NCBI RefSeq assembly: GCF_002933395.1
Contig: NZ_PKFN01000013.1
Coordinates: forward strand, 62,001 to 126,000
Direction of reading: 5' to 3'
DNA from: Yoonia maritima
GTDB lineage: Bacteria; Pseudomonadota; Alphaproteobacteria; Rhodobacterales; Rhodobacteraceae
DNA: 64,000 nt
How positions within the stretch are numbered: position 1 is the stretch's first letter; each line of letters opens with the position of its first letter. A program made the position numbers and the translations under genes. Under the pieces are notes generated by a model. The model made no database searches. It worked only from the letters and a program-made list of their open reading frames with translations, and was not told the origin of the DNA. This document shows, piece after piece, positions 8,459-17,439 of the stretch.

Positions 8459-9231
8459 TCCGGATTAATGGGGTCAGTCATCAGATTGCGGGCATGCCTA
8501 TTCTATCAGATGTGACACTAACCTTGCCCAAGGGGGGCATTACCGCACTGATTGGGCCGAATGGCGCGGGCAAGTCTACGCTGCTTTCATTGATGGCACG
8601 CCTGACGCGTATTCAAAGCGGTAGCATTTCTTTTGATGATGCAAATGTTGCAGAAACACCGACGCAAGAGCTCGCCAAGCGGTTGTCGATCTTACGCCAA
8701 GACAATGTGTTGACTGCGCGCTTAACGGTACAGGATCTCGTTGGGTTTGGCCGGTATCCGCACCACAAAGGGCGACCGGGGCCGAATGATGTGAAACTTG
8801 TCAACGACGCCTTAGAGGCAATGGCGTTGACGCCGCTGCGAACACGGTTCCTGGATGAGCTGTCTGGTGGCCAGCGGCAGCGCGCGTTGGTCGCGATGGT
8901 TTTGGCGCAAGACACAGATTACGTACTGTTGGATGAACCCCTGAACAATCTTGATATGCGCCATGCACGCCAGATGATGATACGGCTACAGACGGCTGCC
9001 CGTACACAAGGCAAAAGCTTTGTCGTTGTGATTCACGACATCAATTTCGCTGCGGCCTATGCGGATAGGATTGTCGCGCTAAAGGACGGTCGTGTGCTCG
9101 CGACCGGAACCCCGGCCGAGATTGTGACCCCAGCGATGCTAAAGGATATTTTCGATCTTGATATTGTGGTGCAGCAAATCGCAGGTCACCCGTTTGCCCT
9201 GCATCAGATTGCACCGCCTTCGACGCAATAG
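8455..9231 (+). CDS. Siderophore ABC transporter ATPase
   Basis: A 258-residue FepC/VctC-type nucleotide-binding subunit. Walker A is GPNGAGKS (about residues 36-43), the Q-loop is in LRQDN, the ABC signature is LSGGQRQRA (about 138-146), Walker B is VLLDEPLNNLD (about 157-167) and the switch histidine is in VIHDINFA. It powers uptake of the ferric siderophore with the two permeases just upstream. It is followed 8 bases later by the reductase gene. Confidence 0.93.
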   Translation: MIRINGVSHQIAGMPILSDVTLTLPKGGITALIGPNGAGKSTLLSLMARLTRIQSGSISFDDANVAETPTQELAKRLSILRQDNVLTARLTVQDLVGFGRYPHHKGRPGPNDVKLVNDALEAMALTPLRTRFLDELSGGQRQRALVAMVLAQDTDYVLLDEPLNNLDMRHARQMMIRLQTAARTQGKSFVVVIHDINFAAAYADRIVALKDGRVLATGTPAEIVTPAMLKDIFDLDIVVQQIAGHPFALHQIAPPSTQ

Positions 9232-9239
9232 GATCCCGT

Positions 9240-10007
9240 ATGAACACCACTGCTCCGCAACTTTCCGACGCGTTCCGCCTTGCGGAATTAGTGTCGATTG
9301 ATCGGCCATTCCCGAGCTTCTTTCGTGTCACGATGCGCGCGCCTGATTTGCAGCGCTATACCGAAGGCGGGATGCATTTTCGTTTACTTCTGCCGCCAAA
9401 GGGTCGCACACCTGTTTGGCCTTATATCGACGAAACAGGTCGCGCGCGGTTCCCAACTGGGGATGATCAGCTTCACAATCCGGTCTATACTTTTGTTTCG
9501 GTCGATGTCGTTGCACAGCAGTTCACCTTTGATGTTTATATCCACGAAGGTGGAAGGATCACCGAATGGATGCGTAACGCGCGATTGGGCGACACAATCG
9601 GCATCAATGGTCCCGGTGGTGGCACGATGCCTGTCGCAGATAAGATCATTATGGCGGGTGACGAAACTGCATTACCTGCGATCCGACGGATTTTGGCGGC
9701 ATCGGCGGCAGATGTGACAGGCGCCGCCTATATCGAAGTTGGAGCGGCAGAGGATGTTCAGGACCTTAAAAAGCCTGCCGGGGTTGATCTGCGATGGCTG
9801 ATCCGCGGGCGCGATGTTGGTTCAGTACAAGCGCTGATTGATAATCATTCAAACCTGTCTGCTGACAACCCGCCGTTCGTTTGGTGCGGCGCTGAAAAAT
9901 CGCAGGTACAAAAGGCGCGCGCGCATTTCCGTGATACATTGGGCATTGGTACTGACCATAGCTATCTGTCTGGGTATTGGCGTCAGGCAAAGCCCACGGT
10001 AACATGA
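9240..10007 (+). CDS. Siderophore-interacting protein (FAD-dependent ferric-siderophore reductase)
   Basis: A 255-residue flavoprotein of the SIP/ViuB family, cytosolic, which releases iron by reducing Fe(III) in the imported siderophore. The N-terminal FAD barrel has FFRVTMRAPDLQRY and MHFRLLLPPKG, then TPVWPYID and YTFVSVDVVA; the flavin turn GDTIGINGPGGG lies near residue 119. The C-terminal half has AGDETALPAIRRIL (about 139-152), the typical SIP NAD(P)H-domain signature, and ends SYLSGYWR. It closes the uptake operon, so reduction probably complements the esterase 3 kb downstream. Confidence 0.88.
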   Translation: MNTTAPQLSDAFRLAELVSIDRPFPSFFRVTMRAPDLQRYTEGGMHFRLLLPPKGRTPVWPYIDETGRARFPTGDDQLHNPVYTFVSVDVVAQQFTFDVYIHEGGRITEWMRNARLGDTIGINGPGGGTMPVADKIIMAGDETALPAIRRILAASAADVTGAAYIEVGAAEDVQDLKKPAGVDLRWLIRGRDVGSVQALIDNHSNLSADNPPFVWCGAEKSQVQKARAHFRDTLGIGTDHSYLSGYWRQAKPTVT

Positions 10008-10008
10008 C

Positions 10009-10890
10009 TTAAATTGCGCAGTTGCGCATTGTTTGTGGTGGATGACCAAACGCCTGTCGGAACGCAGTCGAGAAATTCTCGGGTGTTGAATAGCCCGCAA
10101 TATGTGCTGCTTGTGCAACTGTGAATCCTTCTTCTGATAGGGCGCGGCGTGCCTGTATCAGCCGTTCACGTCTCATAAAGTTGCTTAACGTGATGCCGGT
10201 ACCCGTCTTAAAATGCCGTTGAAGCGAACGCCTGTTCATGCCCAAATCTTTTTCAATCCGATCCAGTGTCAAATCCTGATTAAGGTTGCGTAACAAATAC
10301 AGACGTATGCGTTCTGCAATCGGATGTGCGTCGCTGGGGGACTGGGCAGGTTCATTGATGCAGTCGGTCAAGGCCCGACGGATCAATTCCAGCGCACGAG
10401 AAATCCGAAACAGTTCCTTTTGCGTTGCGTTGTCTTGGGGAGGGGGTAGTAAAATTTGCGTCGCGAGCCGGGTCAGTTCGGTATCAATGGACCAAATGTG
10501 ATAGGTAAATGTAGTGCTGCCCTTGCATAGGCTAGCTGCAACAGTATCTCCGCTTGCGGTGAGTTGGTGTAGCCATTCGCTTGGCGTTGCCAGTGCGATC
10601 TTCCTGTAGGGCGCGCCATAGGAAATGTCGTAGTGTAGCTTTGCGGTGCGCCGCAGATGCATCATCATCGCGACAGGATGCTCTCTCGCGTCAAGTTCGA
10701 TCTGGTGATCGTCGATTGAAAATCGCTGATAGCCTTTTAACAGCACCATTATTTGAAACTTTGGATCGACTGTATCAACAGGCGGGCGTCGTCCGGGTGT
10801 CACGACCTCGTCTAGAACGCCGATGCGTAAATCGCCGGGAAATAGTTGAACCGCCATACTGTGTCGCCTTTGAAGTGCGTGAATAACCAT
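10009..10890 (-). CDS. AraC-family transcriptional regulator of siderophore genes
   Basis: A 293-residue regulator on the minus strand, between the uptake operon and the TonB receptor gene. The C-terminal 100 residues hold two helix-turn-helix motifs: LTLDRIEKDLGMNRRSLQRH and FTVAQAAHIAGYSTPENFST, followed by FRQAFGHPPQTMR. The N-terminal half resembles ligand-sensing AraC domains without a clear match. It may start at the ATG at 10857 (MAVQLFPG) instead. It is divergent from the receptor gene with about 130-150 bases between them, as for PchR- or YbtA-like activators that sense ferric siderophore. That role is inferred from position. Confidence 0.82.
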   Translation of the reverse strand: MVIHALQRRHSMAVQLFPGDLRIGVLDEVVTPGRRPPVDTVDPKFQIMVLLKGYQRFSIDDHQIELDAREHPVAMMMHLRRTAKLHYDISYGAPYRKIALATPSEWLHQLTASGDTVAASLCKGSTTFTYHIWSIDTELTRLATQILLPPPQDNATQKELFRISRALELIRRALTDCINEPAQSPSDAHPIAERIRLYLLRNLNQDLTLDRIEKDLGMNRRSLQRHFKTGTGITLSNFMRRERLIQARRALSEEGFTVAQAAHIAGYSTPENFSTAFRQAFGHPPQTMRNCAI

Positions 10891-11038
10891 TGTGTCGCGC
10901 GATCAAAGGTAAGAGTCGCCCGCGCAGGGGGCTGGCACGTGGACGCGCTGGCGTGGTCACTTTAGTAAACCTGATAGAAAAACTCAAGTAAATCGGACGT
11001 GGCCTTGCGTCCGGATAAGTATGTATTGGGACACGATA

Positions 11039-13153
11039 ATGACATTGCGAACAAACAGACATTCAAACGCGCGCCATCTAATCTTGGCTGGGCTTATGGC
11101 AAGCACAGCACTGGTCGGTCCAGCGTATGCACAAGATGCGATCAACATCGGCACTGTCGTTCTAGAAACAGAAGATGGTACTGCAATTGGCTATGTCGCA
11201 ACTGAATCGTCTGCGGGTACAAAGACTGATACGCCGCTGTCTGAAACGCCGATCACTGTAAATGTCGTGACCGCTGAACAGATCGAAGCACAGGGCGCTA
11301 ATTCCGTGGCGGAGGCTGTACGTTATGTTTCGAACGTACAGGGCGAATACCGCGGCACGTCGAATTTTCATGACGAAGTCATGATCCGTGGCTTCACATC
11401 TTATTCGGGAAAATCGTTAGACGGCATGTCGTTTGGGGGATCATCTAATGGTCAGCTTGATACATACCTGCTTGAAAGTGTTGAAGTCGTCAAAGGCCCG
11501 AACTCACTGACTTATGGTCAGGTCTCGCCCGGTGGTCAGATTAACCAGGTGCTAAAAACACCGACCGAGAGCCAAACAAACCGCGCTGAAATCGCGGTGG
11601 GTAGTGAGGATTACCGTCGCTTTAGTGCCGACCTACAGGGTGATCTGAACGACAGCGGTTCTGTGCGCTATCGTTTATTAAGTTCCATTTGGGATAAAAC
11701 AATCGAAAGCGGGCTGGGTCAAAGCCGTGTGCTTGTTGCGCCATCTGTAACGGCAAACCTGTCTGACCAGACCGAAGTCACTGTTTATGGCATTTACCAA
11801 GCTGACCCCGAAGCAGGTTATCGTAACCACCAAACGCAAGGCGGTACCCTAGAGGAAACGTCTGCGGGCTATCTATACCCAGATGGTTTTGCGTCTTACG
11901 CACCTGACTATGACGAAGCGGACCGCACGACGACTTCGCTCGGTTATGGGGTTGAACACGATTTTGGCAATGGTCTGACGCTTAACCAAAAGGCGCGCTA
12001 CAACACGATTGATCTGGATCACAAAGGTGTTTCGGGCGACGCAGTCACTGCTGATGGCTTGGGTGTTGATTTGTTCGCCTTCCATTCTGTGGATCACAGT
12101 GAGCAGCTGACAACCGATTCATATTTGTCCACATCGTTCGCGACAGGAACGATTTCACACGAGGTCGTCGGTGGTGTTGATACCCAATGGATCGAAACAC
12201 GAACCGACTATGCGCGCGCATTCGGTATCGGTACATATTACTTTGCAGACGGATCAACCACAGATCTAAGCACGATTACAGTGAACCCAGTATATGACGA
12301 AACCACAACTGTTACCCAAGTCGGCGCTTATGTGCAGGACCAAATGAAGGTTGGTAATTTTAGCGCGGTTGTTGGTTTGCGCCACGATTGGGCTGAAACA
12401 GACACTGGTGCGACGGATGGATCGTATTCATCCAACTTCACAGATGAAGCTACAACAGGGCGCGCTGCGCTATCCTACAAGTTTGCAAATGGTTTGATGT
12501 CATACGTCAGCTATTCTAGTTCATTCACTCCGGTTACCCGCAGCAGCGGTACGGGAACACCTTTTGATCCTGAAACGGCTGAGCAGTGGGAAATTGGTGC
12601 GAAATGGGCGACGCTTGATGGCGCGTTGCAAGTGTCCGGTTCAGTCTTTGATATCACCCAAGAAGGTGTGATGGAGTGGGTGTCCGGTGTTGGCTGGTCA
12701 CAAGTCGGCAAAGTTCAAAGCCGTGGTGTCGAACTTGAAGCGCAAGGTCAGGTGAATGACCGTCTGGCTGTCGTTGCATCATTCGCGCATCTTGATCCTG
12801 TTTACAAAGAAGGCGGAAATACCGGTAACCAACAACAGCGCGTGCCTTTGGAATCTGCCGCCGTATGGCTGGACTATGATGTGACCGAAGCCGTTGGCGT
12901 ATCTGTCGGTGGGCGCTTCATTGGCAAAAGTTGGGGCAATGCAACAAACACCGTCGAGGTGCCATCAACAACGCTTTACGACATCGGTATGACCGCTGAT
13001 TTAGGTGCTCTTAACAGTGGCCTAGATGGTATCGGCGCGCGCGTAGCAGTCACTAACGTTGCGGATACGCGCTATACCGCGTCCTGCACCAATGGGTATT
13101 GCTGGCAAGGCGAAGGCCGTGCTGTTGTCGCGACCGTCGGATACGAGTGGTAA
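11039..13153 (+). CDS. TonB-dependent outer-membrane siderophore receptor
   Basis: A receptor of about 704 residues that imports ferric siderophore through the outer membrane using TonB energy. A signal peptide ends PAYAQD. The plug domain follows: TPITVNVVTAEQIEAQGANS, then VMIRGFTSY, then LESVEVVKGPNSLTYGQVSPGG. The remainder is a 22-strand barrel with alternating aromatic strands, ending VVATVGYEW; a terminal aromatic residue is typical of barrel proteins. The ATG at 11039 (MTLRTNRHSN) gives the cleaner signal peptide; an in-frame ATG at 11021 adds six residues. The esterase gene begins 3 bases after the stop. Confidence 0.93.
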   Translation: MTLRTNRHSNARHLILAGLMASTALVGPAYAQDAINIGTVVLETEDGTAIGYVATESSAGTKTDTPLSETPITVNVVTAEQIEAQGANSVAEAVRYVSNVQGEYRGTSNFHDEVMIRGFTSYSGKSLDGMSFGGSSNGQLDTYLLESVEVVKGPNSLTYGQVSPGGQINQVLKTPTESQTNRAEIAVGSEDYRRFSADLQGDLNDSGSVRYRLLSSIWDKTIESGLGQSRVLVAPSVTANLSDQTEVTVYGIYQADPEAGYRNHQTQGGTLEETSAGYLYPDGFASYAPDYDEADRTTTSLGYGVEHDFGNGLTLNQKARYNTIDLDHKGVSGDAVTADGLGVDLFAFHSVDHSEQLTTDSYLSTSFATGTISHEVVGGVDTQWIETRTDYARAFGIGTYYFADGSTTDLSTITVNPVYDETTTVTQVGAYVQDQMKVGNFSAVVGLRHDWAETDTGATDGSYSSNFTDEATTGRAALSYKFANGLMSYVSYSSSFTPVTRSSGTGTPFDPETAEQWEIGAKWATLDGALQVSGSVFDITQEGVMEWVSGVGWSQVGKVQSRGVELEAQGQVNDRLAVVASFAHLDPVYKEGGNTGNQQQRVPLESAAVWLDYDVTEAVGVSVGGRFIGKSWGNATNTVEVPSTTLYDIGMTADLGALNSGLDGIGARVAVTNVADTRYTASCTNGYCWQGEGRAVVATVGYEW

Positions 13154-13156
13154 ATT

Positions 13157-14746
13157 ATGACCCTGAAATACGTTCGGGCTGCTCTACCGGTACTCTTTTT
13201 GAGTGCGAGTATCGGCATGTGTGAAGACCTCGGTAGTGACCTTTCTCAACAAACAACGTGGGTCGCGCCGGGGGAAACAGCGTCGTTTGAAGTGGATGCA
13301 ACGCCGGGTACCTATGTTCGGGGACGCTTGCATTCCTTGGGGCATCCCTTCGACCTTTCTTTGACCGACAAGACAGGCATGCATGTTCGGCGGCTGCTAG
13401 ACGACAACACAGGCGCTGGGCAGTTTCACGTTGTGATCGGCGAACAAGGGCAGCAATTTCGGGCGTTGAATGATGGTGATGTGGGGGTAGAAGTGACGCT
13501 TGAGATCGAACGCATTGTCACCCCAGATGAACAAATTGGCAAAACGACTGCTTATCTAAGCCCAGCAATTGCAGCACTTGCTGAAGGCGGTGATACGGAC
13601 GCGTTTTGGGCGGAACGTGCTGTTCAGGGTACTCCGATGGTTGAACCGTCTACACAAGACGGTCAAATCATCACGACATTCCTATGGCGAGGTGCTGAAA
13701 AAAACGTGCGGCTTTGGGGTGGTCCGGCGGCTGACCACATGTGGATGGATCGCCTCGGTGACACTGATGTGTGGTACATTTCTTTCAAAATGCCCGACAG
13801 CGGTCGCCTTTCCTACGGTTTTTCGCCAGATGTTCCGCAGTTCGACGGTAGCATGCGTGAAAACCGTGTGGCCTTGCTAGCCACCTTGCAAGCGGATCCG
13901 CTGAACAAGACGCCCGTCTATTCGGATGCGCCAGACCAATGGGCGCAGCGTTCATTCTTTGAAGCCCCGAACGCGCCCGTTCAGCCGGGGATGGTTGGCC
14001 AAGGTGATATTGCGGAGGGAACCATTGAACCCGGGCTGCTACGCGCGGTCGCTTTCTCAGATCGGAGAGTTGATTACTACCGCCCAGCAGATTTTGACCC
14101 AAGCGACCCTAGCACAGTGCTTTTGGTGATGTTTGACGGTCCAGCCTATCAGACAGAACGCGCTCCTATCCCCAAAATTTTAGATCGTTTGATCGCAGAT
14201 GGACGACTGCCACAAGTCGTTGTCGCGTTCATTGATCCGGTAGACGCTGATCAACGCGGTGTGGATTTGACGTGTAATCCTGAATTTCTCGATGTGTTGG
14301 CCAATGATTGGTTGCCGCAAATTGAGAGCACTTTGGAAATTGCACCAACGGCTGCGCAACGGGTTGTGTCTGGGTCTTCGTATGGCGGTCTAGCGTCGGC
14401 GTGCCTTGTGCATCGCCATTCCAGGACCTTTGGCAATGCGGTCGTTCTATCGGGCAGCTTTTGGTGGGCGCCACAAGGATACGAAGGCCAAGGAACCCCC
14501 TATGTTTCGTCGCTTTGGATGGATGATGCGCCTAAGGATGTTCGCATTTGGATGTCTGCGGGGATTTATGAAATCAGCCGTTTGCCGGGCAGCGTGTCGA
14601 TCTTTGAAACGACCCGGCACCTACGCGATGTGCTGACGTTACAGGGGATCAACGACGTGACCTACCGCGAATTCGTGGGCGGTCACGATTACCTTGTTTG
14701 GCGCGGCGCGTTAGCCGAAGGGTTGCTGCATCTTTTTGGTGACTAG
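13157..14746 (+). CDS. Enterochelin-esterase-like hydrolase, probably exported
   Basis: A 529-residue Fes/IroD-type alpha/beta hydrolase that would cleave the ester backbone of a trilactone or related catecholate siderophore. Layout: a hydrophobic export signal (about residues 1-20); a beta-rich PPC-like segment (about 35-115); the Fes N-terminal domain (about 165-255) with FLWRGAEKNVRLWGGPAADH; then the esterase domain. That domain contains VLLVMFDGPAY, the nucleophile elbow SGSSYGGLAS (serine in GSSYG, about 410) and a late histidine in GGHDYLVWRG. The signal is the notable point: E. coli Fes is cytosolic, while PfeE of Pseudomonas is periplasmic. It is in an operon with the receptor, and its 3' end overlaps galD of the opposite strand by 4 bases. 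Confidence 0.85.
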   Translation: MTLKYVRAALPVLFLSASIGMCEDLGSDLSQQTTWVAPGETASFEVDATPGTYVRGRLHSLGHPFDLSLTDKTGMHVRRLLDDNTGAGQFHVVIGEQGQQFRALNDGDVGVEVTLEIERIVTPDEQIGKTTAYLSPAIAALAEGGDTDAFWAERAVQGTPMVEPSTQDGQIITTFLWRGAEKNVRLWGGPAADHMWMDRLGDTDVWYISFKMPDSGRLSYGFSPDVPQFDGSMRENRVALLATLQADPLNKTPVYSDAPDQWAQRSFFEAPNAPVQPGMVGQGDIAEGTIEPGLLRAVAFSDRRVDYYRPADFDPSDPSTVLLVMFDGPAYQTERAPIPKILDRLIADGRLPQVVVAFIDPVDADQRGVDLTCNPEFLDVLANDWLPQIESTLEIAPTAAQRVVSGSSYGGLASACLVHRHSRTFGNAVVLSGSFWWAPQGYEGQGTPYVSSLWMDDAPKDVRIWMSAGIYEISRLPGSVSIFETTRHLRDVLTLQGINDVTYREFVGGHDYLVWRGALAEGLLHLFGD

Positions 14747-15795
14747 GACGCGGGGAAAACTTTCCCATCGAACAGTTTGCGCGCGGTCCTTAATGTGCCC
14801 GCGCGCTGAACCTGACCTTGTGTATCGCGTTCAATCAACACTTCGGCAGCACCAGTCGGATGTTCGATTGCGAATGTGTTGTCGGTTGGCAAAACCGCGA
14901 CGCTCGCGGCAGGCGATCCGGGCAATGTGCAGGCCGTCGCCACGCTAACCGCCGCAAAGACCCCAATCGTTGCGTGGCAGCGATGCGGAATAAAGCTACG
15001 GGTCGTGATCGTTCCGCTCTTTGGCGGCGCGACTAAGGTCATTTTCGGAACTGATTTTTGCGCGACATCACCAAGGTTCATCAGTGGCCCGCACTGTAGG
15101 CGAATTGCCTCTAACCGCGCTTTCAGCCCGGTATCAGCATCAAGCATTTCGCGGGGTTCATAGCCCGTTAGCCCAAAATCGGTGGCACGCATAATCACGC
15201 AAGGCATGCCGTTATCGATTAGCGTACATTCGACCCCATCTATAACATCGACAGCATTGCCAGAGGGCAACAGCGCCCCACACATAGACCCTGCGATATT
15301 ATCAAACATCAGTGGAATTGGCGCATGGGTGCCGAGAACGCCATCAATATGCGCGTCACCTGCGTAGGTCACGATACCGTCTGGCGTTTGCACGTTCGCA
15401 GTCGCGATTTCGCCGGTGTTTAGCATATGAATACGGACAGATGTTTCATTCGAATTGACAGGAACCAAGCCCCGTTCAATTGCGGCAGGGCCAACCCCGG
15501 CAAGGATATTTCCGCAGGCTTGGGCGTCTGTAACAATGGCCCGATCAACGAATACTTGTAGAAACAGATAATCGAGATCAGCGTCAGGGCGTGACGCTGG
15601 CGATATGATCGCCACCTTGGACGTTAGAGGATCTGCCCCACCGATCCCGTCGATTTGTTGCGGATCAGGTGATCCCATGATCCGCAACAACAATGCGTCA
15701 CGGTCGGCCGTGTCGGTGGGCAAATCGCACGCAAGAAAATATGCGCCCTTAGACGTCCCGCCGCGCATCCAAAGACATGGGATGCCTTCAGACAT
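14743..15795 (-). CDS. galD: 4-oxalomesaconate tautomerase-like (PrpF family)
   Basis: A 350-residue PrpF/DapF-fold isomerase. It starts [20 protein letters not shown], the PrpF/GalD N-terminal signature, and contains [33 protein letters not shown] (about residues 95-112) and the late motif [18 protein letters not shown]. In Pseudomonas putida, GalD converts the keto to the enol form of 4-oxalomesaconate. PrpF itself acts on 2-methylaconitate, so the assignment rests on the GalC and GalB partners immediately upstream on the same strand; it overlaps the GalC gene by 8 bases. Confidence 0.82.
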   Translation of the reverse strand: MSEGIPCLWMRGGTSKGAYFLACDLPTDTADRDALLLRIMGSPDPQQIDGIGGADPLTSKVAIISPASRPDADLDYLFLQVFVDRAIVTDAQACGNILAGVGPAAIERGLVPVNSNETSVRIHMLNTGEIATANVQTPDGIVTYAGDAHIDGVLGTHAPIPLMFDNIAGSMCGALLPSGNAVDVIDGVECTLIDNGMPCVIMRATDFGLTGYEPREMLDADTGLKARLEAIRLQCGPLMNLGDVAQKSVPKMTLVAPPKSGTITTRSFIPHRCHATIGVFAAVSVATACTLPGSPAASVAVLPTDNTFAIEHPTGAAEVLIERDTQGQVQRAGTLRTARKLFDGKVFPAS

Positions 15796-16459
15796 ACTTC
15801 AGACCCTTCTCTGCCAGCCGTGGCCGCATGTCGTAGATATCTAATCCCAGCTCACCCGCTGCTAGGCGCACGCGTTTGGCCTCTTCCGCATCAAGCCGTT
15901 TTTGCGCATTGACCAAGACTGCCGCGGCTTCGGCCTGTTTTACGACGACAACGCCATCATCATCCGCGACGATGACATCACCTGCGTCAATCGCTTGCCC
16001 TGCGCAAACGATTGGCACGTTCACAGAACCAAGCGTTTCTTTGACGGTGCCCTGCGCGCTGATCGCTTTGGACCAGACCGGGAAATTCATTTGGGTCAGG
16101 TCGCGAATGTCACGCACGCCCGCATCAATGATCAGCCCACGACAACCGTGCGCGATGGCCGATGTGGCGAGTAAGTCACCGAAATACCCGTTGTCGCAGG
16201 GCGATGTCGGTGACAGCACAAGAATATCGCCTGCCTGCAGCTGCTCGATCGCGACATGAAGCATCCAGTTATCTCCGGGCGCTGCGCTGATTGTGACGGC
16301 AGATCCAGCGATCTGTGCACCGCGATAAATCGGGCTCATGTAAGAGGCTAGGCAGCCTTTGCGACCCTGTGCCTCGTGAACGGTTGCGACGCCTGCTTCA
16401 CCCAGTTTCTTGATGGTTTCAGGGTCAGCGCGTTTCACGTTTTGAACAACTACAGACAT
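15788..16459 (-). CDS. galC: 4-carboxy-4-hydroxy-2-oxoadipate aldolase (RraA/HMG-CHA aldolase family)
   Basis: A 223-residue class II aldolase of the RraA-like fold. It would split 4-carboxy-4-hydroxy-2-oxoadipate into pyruvate and oxaloacetate, the last step of the 4-oxalomesaconate route. Visible motifs are the pyruvate-binding loop [17 protein letters not shown] (about residues 92-108) and the metal/substrate signature [11 protein letters not shown] with Arg-Asp near 116-117; [11 protein letters not shown] near the end is also typical. Its 3' end overlaps galD by 8 bases, and the VOC dioxygenase gene lies 9 bases upstream, so this is one operon. RraA itself lacks catalytic activity, but the neighbours favour an aldolase. 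Confidence 0.86.
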   Translation of the reverse strand: MSVVVQNVKRADPETIKKLGEAGVATVHEAQGRKGCLASYMSPIYRGAQIAGSAVTISAAPGDNWMLHVAIEQLQAGDILVLSPTSPCDNGYFGDLLATSAIAHGCRGLIIDAGVRDIRDLTQMNFPVWSKAISAQGTVKETLGSVNVPIVCAGQAIDAGDVIVADDDGVVVVKQAEAAAVLVNAQKRLDAEEAKRVRLAAGELGLDIYDMRPRLAEKGLKYV

Positions 16460-16468
16460 GGGGTTTCC

Positions 16469-17428
16469 TTATTTCTTAACCGGCGGCGTGCCGTGGGTGT
16501 GGAAGCTTTCGATGGTCTTTAGCCCCCAAGCCTGACCTTTCATGCGGTCGGCTTGTGTCCATTTGATTGGCTTCCAATCGGGAGCAAGGATCAGACGTGC
16601 GCCCGCATTCGCCAATTCCACGCGGTTCCCCGCAGGTTCCCAGACGTATAGAAAGAACGTCCCTTGAATGGCGTGTTTATGCGGGCCCGTTTCAATATGG
16701 ACACCGTTTTGCAAAAAGATATCAGCGGCTCGCAGGATGTCTTCGCGTTGGTCTGTGGCGTAGGTCACGTGATGAAGTCGGGCGTCGCCGCCGCCTTGTT
16801 CTTCGGTGCAGGCCAGATCGTAGGTCTTGTTATTCACCGTGAACCAGCAGCCGCCAATGCGTCCGTTGTCCAGTTCAATGTATTCCGTGACACGTGAACC
16901 AAGGCAGGTTTCCATGAACCGTTTGAATTCGGTCACATCACTGGAAAGTAGGTTCAGGTGGTCGATCCGGCGCGGCGCGGCACCTTCGAATGCAGAGGCC
17001 GTATTTTTCAGTGCGGCAACGTCATCGCCTTGGGCTTTGAACCAAACAGTATCGTAGTAAATTTCGAATACATGACCAAAGGGATCTTCGAAACGGAACG
17101 CCCGTCCGTGGCTTAAGTCGCCATCGTTCCAGCCGTGAACCTTATATCCGCTTTTCTCAATCACCTTAACGCGGCGTTCCAATGCTTCTGGCGAAGTGGC
17201 CCGGTAACCGATGTGACCAACCCCTGTGGTGTCCGCCTTCGTCAGCTTGAGCGTTGCGAATTCGTAATCGTCCCACGCCCGGAGGTACGCCGATGTCTCG
17301 TCCTGCCCAGAGAGCTTGAGACCATAAACGCGAGTAAAGAAATCAAGGCTTTCTTCGAATTTGTCGGTCAGCATTTCGACGTGACCCAAGTGCGCCATAT
17401 CGAATGATGGGTTTGTTGTGTCTGTCAT
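16469..17428 (-). CDS. VOC-family (type I) extradiol ring-cleavage dioxygenase
   Basis: A 319-residue two-domain vicinal-oxygen-chelate protein resembling catechol 2,3-dioxygenase. The start at 17428 (MTDTTNPSFDMAHLGHVEM) follows a gtgagg ribosome site; in-frame sequence before it is not protein-like. The C-terminal domain keeps a full 2-His-1-Glu iron site: His157 in RIDHLNLL, His219/220 in RLHHVTYA and Glu271 in NRVELANAG. The order and spacing match XylE-type enzymes (His153, His214, Glu265). A ring-fission role fits the adjacent galBCD-like genes, but known gallate and protocatechuate 4,5-dioxygenases are LigAB type, so the substrate is open. A trihydroxylated or carboxylated catechol is the natural guess. 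Confidence 0.82.
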   Translation of the reverse strand: MTDTTNPSFDMAHLGHVEMLTDKFEESLDFFTRVYGLKLSGQDETSAYLRAWDDYEFATLKLTKADTTGVGHIGYRATSPEALERRVKVIEKSGYKVHGWNDGDLSHGRAFRFEDPFGHVFEIYYDTVWFKAQGDDVAALKNTASAFEGAAPRRIDHLNLLSSDVTEFKRFMETCLGSRVTEYIELDNGRIGGCWFTVNNKTYDLACTEEQGGGDARLHHVTYATDQREDILRAADIFLQNGVHIETGPHKHAIQGTFFLYVWEPAGNRVELANAGARLILAPDWKPIKWTQADRMKGQAWGLKTIESFHTHGTPPVKK

Positions 17429-17439
17429 GCGTGTCGACC

